Assembly: GCF_040253635.1 (NCBI RefSeq)
Contig: NZ_JBEJGX010000003.1
Coordinates: 4,799,501 to 4,863,500, forward strand
Direction: 5' to 3'
Origin: Streptomyces sp. Edi2
GTDB taxonomy: Bacteria; Actinomycetota; Actinomycetes; Streptomycetales; Streptomycetaceae
Length of the DNA stretch: 64,000 nucleotides
Shown here: positions 1 through 8,423 of the stretch, piece after piece
Layout of the letters: every line of letters begins with the position of its first letter
Numbering within the stretch: position 1 is the stretch's first letter
Position numbers and translations under genes: made by a program
Notes under the pieces: generated by a model
What the model was told of the DNA's origin: nothing
The model's database searches: none
Seen by the model: only the letters and a program-made list of their open reading frames with translations

Positions 1-144
1 GCCGGCCAGACCGAGGGCGCAGGCCGTGGCGACGACGGTGAGGACGATCCGGCGGCGGTGGCGTGGACGGCGCATCCGCGGATACCTGTCGCCCGTGATG
101 CGGTACTTCTTACCGCCCATCCCTGGGGGCGTCAGCATGCTCAT
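1..144 (-). CDS. LytR C-terminal-domain-type membrane protein, N-terminal part only
   Basis: Only the first 48 codons are in the window; the rest lies to the left. The start begins MSMLTPPGMGGKKYRITG and is followed by a basic stretch (RPRHRRR, residues 26-32) and a hydrophobic segment (IVLTVVATACALGLAG), so a single N-terminal membrane anchor with a cytoplasmic tail is seen directly. From memory, this opening is typical of Streptomyces proteins annotated with an extracellular LytR C-terminal domain, but that domain itself is not visible here. In-frame ATGs also lie at 138, 120 and 75; the outermost is chosen because the familiar N-terminus starts there. The next gene on the same strand (307-603) is its usual neighbour, which supports the call. 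Confidence 0.6.
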   Translation of the reverse strand, partial: MSMLTPPGMGGKKYRITGDRYPRMRRPRHRRRIVLTVVATACALGLAG

Positions 145-306
145 GGGCGCAGCGTAGTGCGGGAGGCGCACCGTGCCTACTAGATGATCAACGCGTCGCG
201 CGAGAGCCAACCCAAAAGGGTCAATACGGGCGGGGTGGGTTGGGCGGCGACGGGCGGTAAAGGGGGTTTTCCGGTCAGTTGGTCAGCCGGCCGGGGAGGC
301 GGTGCG

Positions 307-603
307 TCAGCCCAGTTCGAGCACGCGGGCGTGCAGTACCTGGCGCTGCTGAAGAGCCGCGCGTACCGCGCGGTGCAGCCCGTCCTCCAGATAGAGGTCG
401 CCCTCCCACTTCACGACGTGCGCGAAGAGGTCGCCGTAGAACGTCGAGTCCTCGGCGAGCAGCGTCTCGAGGTCGAGCTGCTGCTTGGTCGTCACCAACT
501 GGTCGAGGCGTACCGGGCGCGGGGCGACGTCCGCCCACTGGCGGGTGCTCTCCCGGCCGTGGTCCGGGTACGGCCGGCCGTTTCCGATGCGCTTGAAGAT
601 CAC
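307..603 (-). CDS. Conserved 98-residue protein (often labelled VapB-family antitoxin)
   Basis: A 98-residue soluble protein starting at GTG (603). It begins MIFKRIGNGRPYPDHG and ends in a leucine/glutamine-rich helix (RAALQQRQVLHARVLELG). I recognise it as a strongly conserved streptomycete family that automatic annotation often labels VapB-like antitoxin. No PIN-domain toxin lies beside it, so a real toxin-antitoxin role is doubtful. No membrane segment or cofactor motif is seen. It lies upstream of the LytR-C-type gene on the same strand, 162 bp away. The family identity is recalled, and the function is unknown. Confidence 0.7.
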   Translation of the reverse strand: MIFKRIGNGRPYPDHGRESTRQWADVAPRPVRLDQLVTTKQQLDLETLLAEDSTFYGDLFAHVVKWEGDLYLEDGLHRAVRAALQQRQVLHARVLELG

Positions 604-802
604 ACGGAAAGCCTACCGGGCGAGCGGCACCGGGCGCAGCCATGCCGCAGCAACGCAAAAGGATCATTGGCGGCAAATTTGGATCATTGGGGAGGGGTGG
701 GCCGGAGGATATGGCTGGATGCGACCCGAACGGGCTAGCCGCGCGGCGTGTCCCGGAGGGTGCGGGCTCTCCCTGCTCGCCGCGGTCCAGCCCTTTGGAC
801 CG

Positions 803-1435
803 TCACCACTTACGGGCGGCGGCCAGGCAGGGCTGCCAGTAGGTGACGCTGGCGGTGTGCGGGTCGACGTGGACGGGGGCGCGGCCGTCCAGGCCGACCT
901 GAGTGGGCGTGGCGCGGGCGGCCAGCGCGACGCCGAACTGGGAGATTTTCCGGCCGCGGTGGCCTGTGCCGCCCGGCCCGCCGGGGGCGGAGGTGGTGAT
1001 CGTGGCGTACGCCGTGTCGTTGGGCGCCAGGGAGACCACGTTGAGCGGCCGGCTCGCCCCGATCGGGGGAAGGGCGGGCTGCCGGTCGTTGCCGAACCGC
1101 AGCAGCGGATAGCGCTGGGCGGCGAAGTCGCAGGTCCGGTGGGAGAAGTTGGTGACCGTCAGCAGCATCCGGCGGTCGCGCCGCGGCAGTGCGCCGGCGT
1201 GGAATCTGAGCATCTCCGGGGTGCAGGCGACCCGGCCGCCCCGGCCCGATGGCGGGTTGCCGTCGTCCGGGGCGGGCGGGGCGGGGACCGGCGAGACGGC
1301 CGTGACGGAGCTGTCGCTCTCCTTGCCGGGGGCGCCGTGGCAGCCGGTGGCCAGGGTCAGCGCGGCGGCGACGAGGAGACCTGCGGCAGCGGCCCGGCAG
1401 GTGGTGGCCCGGCCTGTGGTGGCGGTGAACGGCAT
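803..1435 (-). CDS. DUF4232-type secreted lipoprotein
   Basis: 210 residues. The N-terminus has Arg residues, a hydrophobic stretch (AAAAGLLVAAALTLA) and a lipobox LATGC with Cys32, so it should be exported, lipidated and held on the outer face of the membrane. Residues 33-65 are a Ser/Pro-rich linker. The rest is a beta-type domain with spaced cysteines (VACTPEML, HRTCDFAA, YWQPCLAA) and the pattern LTVTNFSHRTC, as in DUF4232 proteins. An RBS-like GGGGGAGC lies upstream of the ATG at 1435. The function of DUF4232 is unknown. It follows the sigma/anti-sigma-like pair on the same strand after a 436-bp repetitive gap, so it may or may not be co-transcribed. Confidence 0.75.
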   Translation of the reverse strand: MPFTATTGRATTCRAAAAGLLVAAALTLATGCHGAPGKESDSSVTAVSPVPAPPAPDDGNPPSGRGGRVACTPEMLRFHAGALPRRDRRMLLTVTNFSHRTCDFAAQRYPLLRFGNDRQPALPPIGASRPLNVVSLAPNDTAYATITTSAPGGPGGTGHRGRKISQFGVALAARATPTQVGLDGRAPVHVDPHTASVTYWQPCLAAARKW

Positions 1436-1872
1436 AGGGAGCTCCCCCGGGACGGTGGCGTGTGCACGACCTTCGGCGCGGGTGCTGGTGATCCGCTAAC
1501 GCACGGCTAACGAAGGCCACTGGTTTCGGCCCCTTCGTCTGCCGGGGCCGGGGCGGGCGAGTCGGCAGGGCGGCCGGCCGGGGGCGTGCTGTCGGGTGCC
1601 ACCTGTCGGGCGGTGGAGGGCCGGGCCGGGGCGGGTGCCGGTTCGCGGACTGCTGCCCGCGGGGCGTTGTGGGTGTACCGGTGTCCGCGGCCGTGGACCG
1701 CTGTTCCTGGGCTGGTGCCGACTGCTCGTGGGCCACTGCTCGTGGACTGGCGCCCGTGGACTGGTGCCCGCCGTCCGCCGACTGCTGTCCGTGGATCGCT
1801 GCCCGCTGCCCGCTGCTCGTGGACTGCTGTCCGTGGAACCCGTTCGTCGTGCGGTCACCTTTCGTCGTGCGG
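1436..1872. other. Intergenic stretch with degenerate short repeats
   Basis: About 440 bases without a convincing gene. From about 1670 to 1850 it is a degenerate array built on GTGGACTGCTGTCCG-like words (cores of GTGGACTG and CTGCCCG recur with substitutions). Open frames exist on both strands, but their translations are low-complexity Ser/Thr/Arg/Pro strings that just follow the repeat. No terminator with a perfect stem was found. Promoter elements for the lipoprotein must lie at the left end. Confidence 0.5.
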
Positions 1873-2484
1873 TCAATTGGGGCGCGGCGACGGGGAGATG
1901 CCGCCTGTGCCGGGTGCTGCGTGGGTGGCGCGCCGTGGGGTGGGGGTGGCCGACGGGGTGGCGGTGGGGGGCGTGACGGTGGTCCCCGAGGGGCCGCTGC
2001 CCGGCTCCTCCGTCTGCCGGGGGGTGGGGGTGCCCGAACGGGAGGGGCGCGGCGGCCGGTCCGGAATCCCGCTGGGCTCCCCCGAGCCGTAGGGGCCGGC
2101 CGTACGGGACGGGACCCGCGACGGGTGGCTCGCGGACGGGGCGGGGGACGGTCCCGTAGGGGACGGGGAGGGCGCCGGGCCGACGGGGCGCGGCGGGGTC
2201 GCGGGCAAGGGCCGGTCCGAGGCGCCGGGGGCGGTCGCGAGAAAGCCGATGACGACGGCGGCGGTTGCGGCGGCCGCGGCCAGCGGCAGCCCGTAACGGC
2301 GCAGACGGCGCAGCCAGGGCCGCAACGGACCGGGCAGCCGGCCGCGGCGGGTGTGCGGGCCCGGAGGCGCGGCCGGTCGCAGGTCCCTCAGGGTGATGCT
2401 CTCGGCGCGCGCGGCGAAGGCCCCGCGCAGCCGGTCTTCCACGGGGCGCCCGGACGCGGCGCCCTCGGGGCCGGGGCCGTTCAT
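1873..2484 (-). CDS. Membrane protein coupled to SigE-like sigma factor (probable anti-sigma or sensor partner)
   Basis: 203 residues. Its ATG (2484) overlaps the stop of the sigma gene in an ATGA quartet, so translation is coupled. A cytoplasmic N-terminal half (VEDRLRGAFAARAESITLRDL) is followed by a basic patch and one membrane segment (YGLPLAAAAATAAVVIGFLATA, about residues 64-85), then an extracellular Pro/Ser/Thr-rich tail to the end. No zinc-binding HxxxCxxC anti-sigma motif is present, so it is not a ZAS-type anti-sigma factor. The topology and gene order match the sigma/membrane-protein pair at 58.1-60.5 kb in this same window. Regulation of the sigma factor is inferred from position only. 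Confidence 0.65.
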   Translation of the reverse strand: MNGPGPEGAASGRPVEDRLRGAFAARAESITLRDLRPAAPPGPHTRRGRLPGPLRPWLRRLRRYGLPLAAAAATAAVVIGFLATAPGASDRPLPATPPRPVGPAPSPSPTGPSPAPSASHPSRVPSRTAGPYGSGEPSGIPDRPPRPSRSGTPTPRQTEEPGSGPSGTTVTPPTATPSATPTPRRATHAAPGTGGISPSPRPN

Positions 2485-3185
2485 GACCGCTCCTCCAAGA
2501 TCTTCTCCAGCGATTTCAGTGCGCGGCTGGCGATCGACTTCACCGCGCCGCGGCTGATGCCCAGCGTCGCCGCGATCTGTGCCTCTGTCAGATCGCCCCA
2601 GTAGCGCAGGACGAGCACTTCCCGGCGGCGGGCGGTCAGCCCGCTCAGCGCGGCGAACACCTCGCGGTGCTCCTCGTCCAGCACGATCCGCTCCTCGGCG
2701 GACGGCGCATCCGCCTCGTACGGCGGGGTGTAGCCGCGCGCGGTACGCCGGCGCCGCAGCACCGAGCGGGCGGCGTTGACGACCGCGGTGCGCAGATAGG
2801 CGAGCGCATTGTCGACCTCGCCGAGCTGTTCGCCGTGCCGCTTGTAGAGCGCGGCGAACGCGTCCTGGACGACGTCCTCCGCGGTGGCGCGGTCGTCGAC
2901 GAGCAGGACGGCCAGGCGGACCATGGCCAGCCGGTGGGCGTGGTAGAGCTCGCTGATCGTCGGCTGTGGTTCGGGGGGCGCGGGGGCGGCCTCGTCCGGC
3001 AACCAGTCCCCGGAAGCTGCCGGTTGGCCGTACGCGGGATACCGGGCCGGGTGGCCCGGGCGCGGTGTTTCGCGGCGGGCGGCCGCCGGGCGGGCGGTGC
3101 GCAGCAGCCACCGCCACAGGGCAGGCCGGCGCCCCGGTACGGCGAACCGTACCGGGGCGTACTGCGGGCCGGCGGAGTACTCCAT
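2481..3185 (-). CDS. SigE-family (ECF-type) RNA polymerase sigma factor
   Basis: 234 residues from the ATG at 3185, chosen because GAGGAATCG sits directly upstream; a longer frame to 3266 has no comparable RBS. An N-terminal extension of about 75 residues precedes region 2 (ISELYHAHRLAMVRLAVLLVDD, VVQDAFAALYKRH) and region 4 (REVLVLRYWGDLTEAQIAAT, then GISRGAVKSIASRALKSL). Region 3 is absent, as expected for ECF-type factors. The downstream membrane protein overlaps by 4 bp. The LAXTG wall protein follows the same direction upstream (3226-3798) and could be part of the same unit or a target. The paralogous pair near 58 kb shares region 2 and 4 patterns. Confidence 0.88.
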   Translation of the reverse strand: MEYSAGPQYAPVRFAVPGRRPALWRWLLRTARPAAARRETPRPGHPARYPAYGQPAASGDWLPDEAAPAPPEPQPTISELYHAHRLAMVRLAVLLVDDRATAEDVVQDAFAALYKRHGEQLGEVDNALAYLRTAVVNAARSVLRRRRTARGYTPPYEADAPSAEERIVLDEEHREVFAALSGLTARRREVLVLRYWGDLTEAQIAATLGISRGAVKSIASRALKSLEKILEERS

Positions 3186-3225
3186 CGATTCCTCGGGGTG
3201 CGGCGGGGCGGCCTGGCGCCGTGGC

Positions 3226-3798
3226 TCAGCCGCGCCGGCGGCGGACCGCGTAGACGGTGCCGCCACCCACGGCGATCAGGCCCGCGGCGACGCCGCCGAG
3301 CGCCATGGTGGTCGTGGAGGAGGCCCCGGTGCGGGCGAGTTCCTTCTTGTTCCCGGATTCCTTGCCGGGGACGGGGCGGGGGGACGGGCCGTCGCTGCGG
3401 ACGCCGGGCGAGGCGCTGGGGCGGGGCCCGACCTTGCCCTGCGGCGCCGGCCGGCTGGGTGAGTCGGAGGAGGGCGGCGTGCTGGGAGCGCTGGGCCGGG
3501 CGCTGGGCACCGAGGAGACGCCGCCGGCCGGTACGGGCGTGGGCCGGGTGCCGACGCCGGCCGGTCGCGGGGTGGGTGCCTGGGCCGCGGGGCCGGTGTG
3601 CGGACGCGGCTGCGGCGCCCGGTCGTCGGCCTGGGCGGTGCCGGCCACGGACAGCGCGGCCAGCGCGAGCGCAGCGACCAGCCCGGCGCCGACCGCACCG
3701 CGCGGACGGCGGAGGGGGCGGGGACGGGCCGCGGACGGCAGGAAACCGGCGGCGGTGGGGGAAGTGCGGGAGGTGCGGCTGAACTTCGGGGACTTCAC
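3226..3798 (-). CDS. LAXTG-anchored cell-wall protein
   Basis: 190 residues from the GTG at 3798, picked because GGAG lies about nine bases before it; an upstream GTG at 3849 lacks an RBS. A long basic leader is followed by a hydrophobic export segment (GAGLVAALALAALSVAGTAQA) and a Pro/Ser/Thr-rich stalk of about 100 residues with no folded domain visible. The C-terminus has the full sortase signal: LARTG, a hydrophobic stretch (MALGGVAAGLIAVGGGTVYAV) and RRRRG. LAXTG is the signal read by class E sortases in Streptomyces, so covalent attachment to peptidoglycan is expected. Only a stalk is seen, so its role is unknown. Confidence 0.82.
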   Translation of the reverse strand: MKSPKFSRTSRTSPTAAGFLPSAARPRPLRRPRGAVGAGLVAALALAALSVAGTAQADDRAPQPRPHTGPAAQAPTPRPAGVGTRPTPVPAGGVSSVPSARPSAPSTPPSSDSPSRPAPQGKVGPRPSASPGVRSDGPSPRPVPGKESGNKKELARTGASSTTTMALGGVAAGLIAVGGGTVYAVRRRRG

Positions 3799-3956
3799 GG
3801 TCGGCTGCTCCACGTTCGTCGACGGGGCGGCGCCTGAGGGCGCCCTCACCCGTGACGACGTGCGACGGGGACGGGGGTTGCCGGGCGGGGCGGAAAATTT
3901 TCCGCGGGCCGGCTTCCGTCCGCCGGATGGCCTCCGCCCGAGCCGGGCAGCCGCCC

Positions 3957-4193
3957 TCAGCCCACGCTGTGCAGCAGCTTCTCCACGGCCTTTACCCGGT
4001 CGCCCAGCTCCGCCAACTGCGCGCTCACCGTCTCCTGCTGGACGTTGATCCGCTCCGCGAGCTTGCGGTACTCGGCCATCGCGGCGGCATCCGCGCGATG
4101 CCGCTGCAGCTTGAAGTACGACACCACGATCGTGGCGACCGTACCGAAGATGATCACCAGGACGGCTATCGGGATGATGGTGCTGCCGTTCAT
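3957..4193 (-). CDS. Small membrane protein with coiled-coil tail
   Basis: 78 residues. An N-terminal membrane segment (IIPIAVLVIIFGTVATIVVSYF) is followed by a charged helix with heptad-like leucines (LAERINVQQETVSAQLAELG, VKAVEKLLHSVG). Its ATG overlaps the stop of the winged-helix regulator by 4 bp (ATGA), so the two are made together. Streptomyces often pairs such a one-TM coiled-coil protein with an ArsR-like regulator; the molecular role is not known. It could report membrane state to the regulator or simply be co-regulated. Confidence 0.75.
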   Translation of the reverse strand: MNGSTIIPIAVLVIIFGTVATIVVSYFKLQRHRADAAAMAEYRKLAERINVQQETVSAQLAELGDRVKAVEKLLHSVG

Positions 4194-4579
4194 GTACGGG
4201 TCCCCCTAGGGTCGTTCGGTCCCTTTGCGGCCGACGGCTCCACCGCGTCTTCCGCGTCCCCGGTCCCGTGCGGTGCGGGCGCCCCGGACCGGTCCTCCTG
4301 GAGGGCCGCGAGGACGGTGGCCAGGTTCAGCTTCAGCTCGAACGGTGTCAGTTCGAAGTACTTGAGCGCCTTGCCGTCCTCGGACAGCTCCAGCCGGCCC
4401 ACCACCAGACCGGCTTTCTCCAGGCGGTCCAGGTGCATATAGAGCAGCGGCCGGGACATCTCCAGCCGGCGGGCCAGTTCGCTGACGTAGAGCCGGCCGC
4501 CGGCCAGCTCGGCGATCACTCGCAGCCGCTGCGCATGGCCCAGGGCGGACAGCAGGGCCAGCAGCTCCTCGCTGTTCAT
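4190..4579 (-). CDS. ArsR-like winged-helix transcriptional regulator
   Basis: 129 residues. The winged-helix DNA-binding domain covers residues 1-90: LLSALGHAQRLRVIAELAGG, then the recognition helix region VSELARRLEMSRPLLYMHLD and a wing ending in GKALKYFELT. The tail is acidic and low-complexity. No metal-binding cysteines typical of metal-sensing ArsR proteins are present. It starts at ATG 4579 and is divergent from the MMPL exporter at 4766, with about 186 bp between starts, so it probably regulates the exporter and itself. The downstream membrane peptide overlaps by 4 bp. Confidence 0.82.
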   Translation of the reverse strand: MNSEELLALLSALGHAQRLRVIAELAGGRLYVSELARRLEMSRPLLYMHLDRLEKAGLVVGRLELSEDGKALKYFELTPFELKLNLATVLAALQEDRSGAPAPHGTGDAEDAVEPSAAKGPNDPRGTRT

Positions 4580-4765
4580 GGCCCACCTTCTTGCCGTTCC
4601 GGACGCCTGTCAGCGGAGGTTTTCGCATGACGCGACGGACTGTCAAACATGCCCGCGCCCTCCGGCCATCACCATCTTACGGTTGACGCTCTGCACCGAC
4701 ACCTGTAATTCTCGACTTACATGCGTACCAGTGGGGGCGCGATGTGATGCCGAGGGGGAAGGCAG

Positions 4766-7096
4766 ATGAACGTGGCGGTACGAACGCGGCCGACGGAGCG
4801 CGGGCCGAAGGAGAGACGGCCGGTCACGGTGCGGTGCGCGACCTGGAGTGCGCGGCATCCGTGGCGCGCCCTCGCCGGATGGCTGGCCTTCGTGGTGCTG
4901 TGCCTGGGGGTGGGCATCTCGGCGGGTACCCACAACGCCACCGCGGAGGACTACCGCGTCGGGGAGGCCGGCCGGGCGGAGACCCTGGCCGCCCAGGCCC
5001 GTCTGGGACATGAACCGGTCGAGCAGGTGCTGATCACCGCCCGGTCCGGTCCGCTGGACGGGGCCGCGACCGGTGCGGCCGTCCGGGACCTCACTGCCCG
5101 GATGCGGGCGCTGCCCGAGGTGGCGCGGGTCGCGCCCCCGGTCCGCTCGGCCGACGGCCGCGCGCTCCGGGTCGCCGTGATCATGAAGGGGGCGGAGGCG
5201 GACGCCAAGGACCATGTCGCTCCGCTCGCCGGCCAGACCGCGGCGGTGCAGCGCAGCCACCCGGGGCTGCGGGTGGAGGAGACCGGAAGTCCGTCGGTCA
5301 GTGTCGGCGTCAACGCCCAGCGCAGCCAGGATCTGGCGCTCGCCGAAGCGATCACCCTGCCCGTCACCCTGCTGACCCTGCTGGCCGCCTTCGGGTCCGC
5401 GCTGATGGTGGCGGTGCCGCTGCTGCTGGCACTGACCTCGATCGCGGCCGCCGTGGGCCTGTCGATGGTGGTCTCCCATGTAATGCCGGACGCCGGGGTG
5501 GGCACCAACATCATCCTGCTGATCGGCATGGCGGTCGGCGTCGACTACACGCTCTTCTTCCTCAAGCGCGAACGCGAGGAGCGGGCCCGTGCGGGCGGCC
5601 GCCTCCGGCCCGAGGCGCTGGTGGAACTGGCCGCCGCCACCTCCGGCCGGGCGATCGTGGTCTCCGGCTTCGCGGTCATCGTCTCGACGACCACCCTCTA
5701 CCTGGCCACCGACGTGGTCTTCTCCTCGCTCGCGACCAGCACCGTCATCGTCGTACTGGCCGCGGTCCTCAGTTCGCTGACGGCGCTGCCCGCACTCCTG
5801 GTCAAGATCGCCCAACGCGCTGAACGCCGCGCGGCACGCCGCGAACAGCGGACCGGCCGCCGTCCGGAGCCGCGCGTGCGGCCGGACGGTACCGGCCGCC
5901 TCTGGCGCGCCCTGCTGCGCCCGGCGCGCACCCATCCGGTCCGCGCCCTGTGCCTGTCCGTCCTGCTGCTGCTCGGTCTCGCGGCACCCGCCGTGGGCAT
6001 GCAGCTGCGCGTCCTCAACAAGGACAGCCACTCACGCGAGATCCCCGCCCTGCAGGCCTATGACCGGCTGACCACGGCCTTCCCCGACCTGCGGGTCCAG
6101 CATCAGATCGTGGTCCGTGCCGCCGCCGCGCAGGCACCCGAAGTGGCTGCCGCGCTAAGGGAGTTGGGTGCACGCACCCGGCAGGACTCCCTCTATGCCA
6201 AGGACACCGCACCGGCCCTGCGCACCTCGCGGGACCGGCGCACCACCACCATGGACGTGTCGACGCCCCACAAGGTCAGTTCCCCGCAGGCGCTCGCCGC
6301 CCTCGACCGCCTGCGCAGGGACTATCTGCCGACCACCGTGGGCAAGGTGCCCGGTGCGGAGTTCGCGGTCAGCGGGGACGTCGCGCACGACACCGACTAC
6401 CTCGCCCACCAGAACGAGAAACTGCCTCTGGTCGTCGGGGCGTTGCTGCTCGTGACGTTTCTCCTGACGGCCCTGGTCTTCCGCTCCGTCGTGATCGGCC
6501 TGATCGGAGTCGCGCTCAACCTGCTCTCCGCTGCCGCCGCGTTCGGCCTGGTCGTGCTCTTCTTCCAGCACGGCCTGGCCGGCACGCTCTTCGGCTTCGA
6601 CCCGACGGCGACCAGCGCCATCGGATCCCGTGTCCCGCTGTTCCTGTTCGTGATCCTCTTCGGCCTGTCGATGGACTACCAGGTCTTCGTCGTCAGCCGC
6701 ATACGGGAGGCGGCCCTGCGCGGCGTACCGACCCGGGAGGCGGTGCTGCACGGGGTCGGCGCCTCCGCCAAGGTCGTCACCAGCGCGGCGGTGGTCATGG
6801 TGACGGTCTTCGCCAGCTATATGTTCCTGCACCTCGCCGAGATGAAGCAGATCGGCTTCAGCCTCGCGGTGGCCGTCCTGCTGGACGCCTTCGTCATCCG
6901 CGTCGTGATCCTGCCGTCGGCACTGATCCTCCTGGGGCGGGCGACCTGGTGGCCGTCCCGGACGATGCGGCGGGCGCAGGACCGGGGAATGCTCCGGGAG
7001 GCGGGCGGCACGGGCAGCGGCGGAGAGTCCGGAGCCGCCGGTGCCTCGAGCGGCCGTTGGCAAGAGCACGGCGGCCGGCCGTCGGGAGTCCGCTGA
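4766..7096 (+). CDS. MMPL-family (RND) membrane transporter
   Basis: 776 residues, the usual MmpL-like length with two repeated halves. Each half has one TM helix, a large periplasmic-side loop and a bundle of five TM helices. The first TM starts near residue 35 (ALAGWLAFVVLCLGVGIS). The proton-relay aspartate motifs are visible: GMAVGVDYTLFFLKREREE in the first half and FGLSMDYQVFVVSRIREA in the second. The C-terminal tail is Gly/Ser-rich. Members export lipids, siderophores or drugs; the substrate cannot be read here. ATG 4766 has GGGGGAAGG upstream. The divergent ArsR-like gene is the likely regulator. A long perfect hairpin follows the gene. Confidence 0.9.
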   Translation: MNVAVRTRPTERGPKERRPVTVRCATWSARHPWRALAGWLAFVVLCLGVGISAGTHNATAEDYRVGEAGRAETLAAQARLGHEPVEQVLITARSGPLDGAATGAAVRDLTARMRALPEVARVAPPVRSADGRALRVAVIMKGAEADAKDHVAPLAGQTAAVQRSHPGLRVEETGSPSVSVGVNAQRSQDLALAEAITLPVTLLTLLAAFGSALMVAVPLLLALTSIAAAVGLSMVVSHVMPDAGVGTNIILLIGMAVGVDYTLFFLKREREERARAGGRLRPEALVELAAATSGRAIVVSGFAVIVSTTTLYLATDVVFSSLATSTVIVVLAAVLSSLTALPALLVKIAQRAERRAARREQRTGRRPEPRVRPDGTGRLWRALLRPARTHPVRALCLSVLLLLGLAAPAVGMQLRVLNKDSHSREIPALQAYDRLTTAFPDLRVQHQIVVRAAAAQAPEVAAALRELGARTRQDSLYAKDTAPALRTSRDRRTTTMDVSTPHKVSSPQALAALDRLRRDYLPTTVGKVPGAEFAVSGDVAHDTDYLAHQNEKLPLVVGALLLVTFLLTALVFRSVVIGLIGVALNLLSAAAAFGLVVLFFQHGLAGTLFGFDPTATSAIGSRVPLFLFVILFGLSMDYQVFVVSRIREAALRGVPTREAVLHGVGASAKVVTSAAVVMVTVFASYMFLHLAEMKQIGFSLAVAVLLDAFVIRVVILPSALILLGRATWWPSRTMRRAQDRGMLREAGGTGSGGESGAAGASSGRWQEHGGRPSGVR

Positions 7097-7145
7097 GGTT
7101 CCCTGCGCTGCTGAGGTTCCCTGTGCTGTGGGGGCACCGCATGCG

Positions 7146-7184
7146 CACGCCCGGGGCGGTCTGTGGCAGACCGCCCCGGGCGTG
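7146..7184. terminator. Bidirectional terminator hairpin
   Basis: Perfect 18-bp stem (CACGCCCGGGGCGGTCTG paired with its complement) around a 3-base loop, lying between the convergent MMPL and alcohol dehydrogenase genes. A near-exact repeat GCTGAGGTTCCCTG occurs twice just before it (7094-7122). Confidence 0.85.
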
Positions 7185-7249
7185 GGTGTTCGTGCCCGGA
7201 ACCGGGCCAAGGTGCTCGTGGATCAGATGGATCCGATGGTTCGGATGGC

Positions 7250-8305
7250 TCAGATCGTCGAGGTGTCGATCACGAAGCGGTAGCGGACATCGCTTGCCAG
7301 GACCCGCTCGTACGCCTCGTTGATCTGCTCGGCGCTGATCACCTCGATGTCCGAGGCCAGCCCGTGCTCACCGCAGAAGTCGAGCATTTCCTGCGTCTCC
7401 GGGATGCCGCCGATCAGCGAGCCGGCGATCGAGCGGCGCCGCGTGAGCAGGGCGAACGGCGCGACGGGCAGCGGGTTCTCCGGGGCGCCGAGCTGGACCA
7501 GGGTGCCGTCGGTGCGCAGCAGTCCGAGGTAGGCGTTCAGGTCCAGGTTGGCGGATACGGTGTTGACGATCAGGTCGAAGCTCTCGGCCAGCTCCTCGAA
7601 GGTGGCCGGGTCGGAGGTGGCGTAGTAGTGGTCGGCGCCCAGCCGCAGGCCGTCGTCCTTCTTGCGCAGCGACTGGCTCAGCACGGTGACCTCGGCGCCC
7701 ATCGCATGCGCGATCTTCACGCCCATGTGGCCGAGGCCGCCCAGGCCGACGATGGCGACCTTCTTGCCGGGGCCGGCCTGCCAGTGGGCGAGCGGCGAGT
7801 AGAGGGTGATGCCGGCGCACAGCAGCGGGGCCGCGGCGTCCAGCGGGATGCTCTCGGGGATGCGCAGGGCGTAGTTCTCGTCGACGACGAGGTGGGTCGA
7901 GTAGCCGCCTTGCGTGATCTCGCCGTCCCGGCCGGTCGCGTTGTACGTGCCGACGTTGCCGAGCTCGCCGGTGCAGTACTGCTGCAGACCGGCCCGGCAG
8001 TTCTCGCACTCCCGGCAGGAGTCGACGAAGCAGCCGACGCCGACCCGGTCGCCCGCCTTGTAGCGGGTGACCTCGGTGCCGACCTCGGCGACCACACCGG
8101 CGATCTCATGGCCGGGGACGATCGGGAAGGCCCCGCCGTCGCCCCACTCGGCGCGCGCGGTGTGGATGTCGGAGTGGCAGATACCGGCGTACTTGATGTC
8201 GATCAGGATGTCGTGGGCACCCAGCTCGCGGCGCGGAATCGTGGTCCGCTCCAGCGGTGCTTTCGGGGCGGGTGCGGCATACGCGAAGACAGAGGTGTGG
8301 GTCAT
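7250..8305 (-). CDS. Zinc-dependent NAD(P)-alcohol dehydrogenase
   Basis: 351 residues from ATG 8305 ([12 protein letters not shown]). Medium-chain dehydrogenase layout: catalytic zinc ligands Cys in [11 protein letters not shown] and the GHEIAGVV histidine, four structural zinc cysteines in [15 protein letters not shown], and a Rossmann nucleotide fold with [20 protein letters not shown]. The pattern matches the YjgB/AdhC-like cinnamyl-alcohol group, which reduces aldehydes with NADPH. The divergent XRE regulator starts 119 bp away and probably controls it; such pairs are common in Streptomyces. The physiological substrate is unknown. Confidence 0.9.
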   Translation of the reverse strand: MTHTSVFAYAAPAPKAPLERTTIPRRELGAHDILIDIKYAGICHSDIHTARAEWGDGGAFPIVPGHEIAGVVAEVGTEVTRYKAGDRVGVGCFVDSCRECENCRAGLQQYCTGELGNVGTYNATGRDGEITQGGYSTHLVVDENYALRIPESIPLDAAAPLLCAGITLYSPLAHWQAGPGKKVAIVGLGGLGHMGVKIAHAMGAEVTVLSQSLRKKDDGLRLGADHYYATSDPATFEELAESFDLIVNTVSANLDLNAYLGLLRTDGTLVQLGAPENPLPVAPFALLTRRRSIAGSLIGGIPETQEMLDFCGEHGLASDIEVISAEQINEAYERVLASDVRYRFVIDTSTI

Positions 8306-8423
8306 GCCACCGACGATGCGGTGTTCCGCCTGCCGTAACCAGTGCACTCTTGAACGTATGCATGGCGTGCCTAGTACTGACGGAACCACCCTCCGGCCCG
8401 GTCCGTGGCCGCAGAATGCGGTG

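Noticed and set aside
307..603. True VapBC toxin-antitoxin module
   Set aside because: No PIN-domain toxin gene lies next to it; the VapB label is only a recalled annotation.
1496..2092. Overlapping open frames on both strands in the gap after the sigma partner
   Set aside because: Products are Ser/Thr/Arg or Trp/Cys-rich strings tracking a degenerate DNA repeat, with no RBS or family resemblance.
4643..6031. 462-codon open frame on the minus strand over the MMPL gene
   Set aside because: It runs antisense to a gene with clear MMPL motifs; its translation is a low-complexity Arg/Gly/Gln/His string and follows from the G/C-rich third positions of the true gene.
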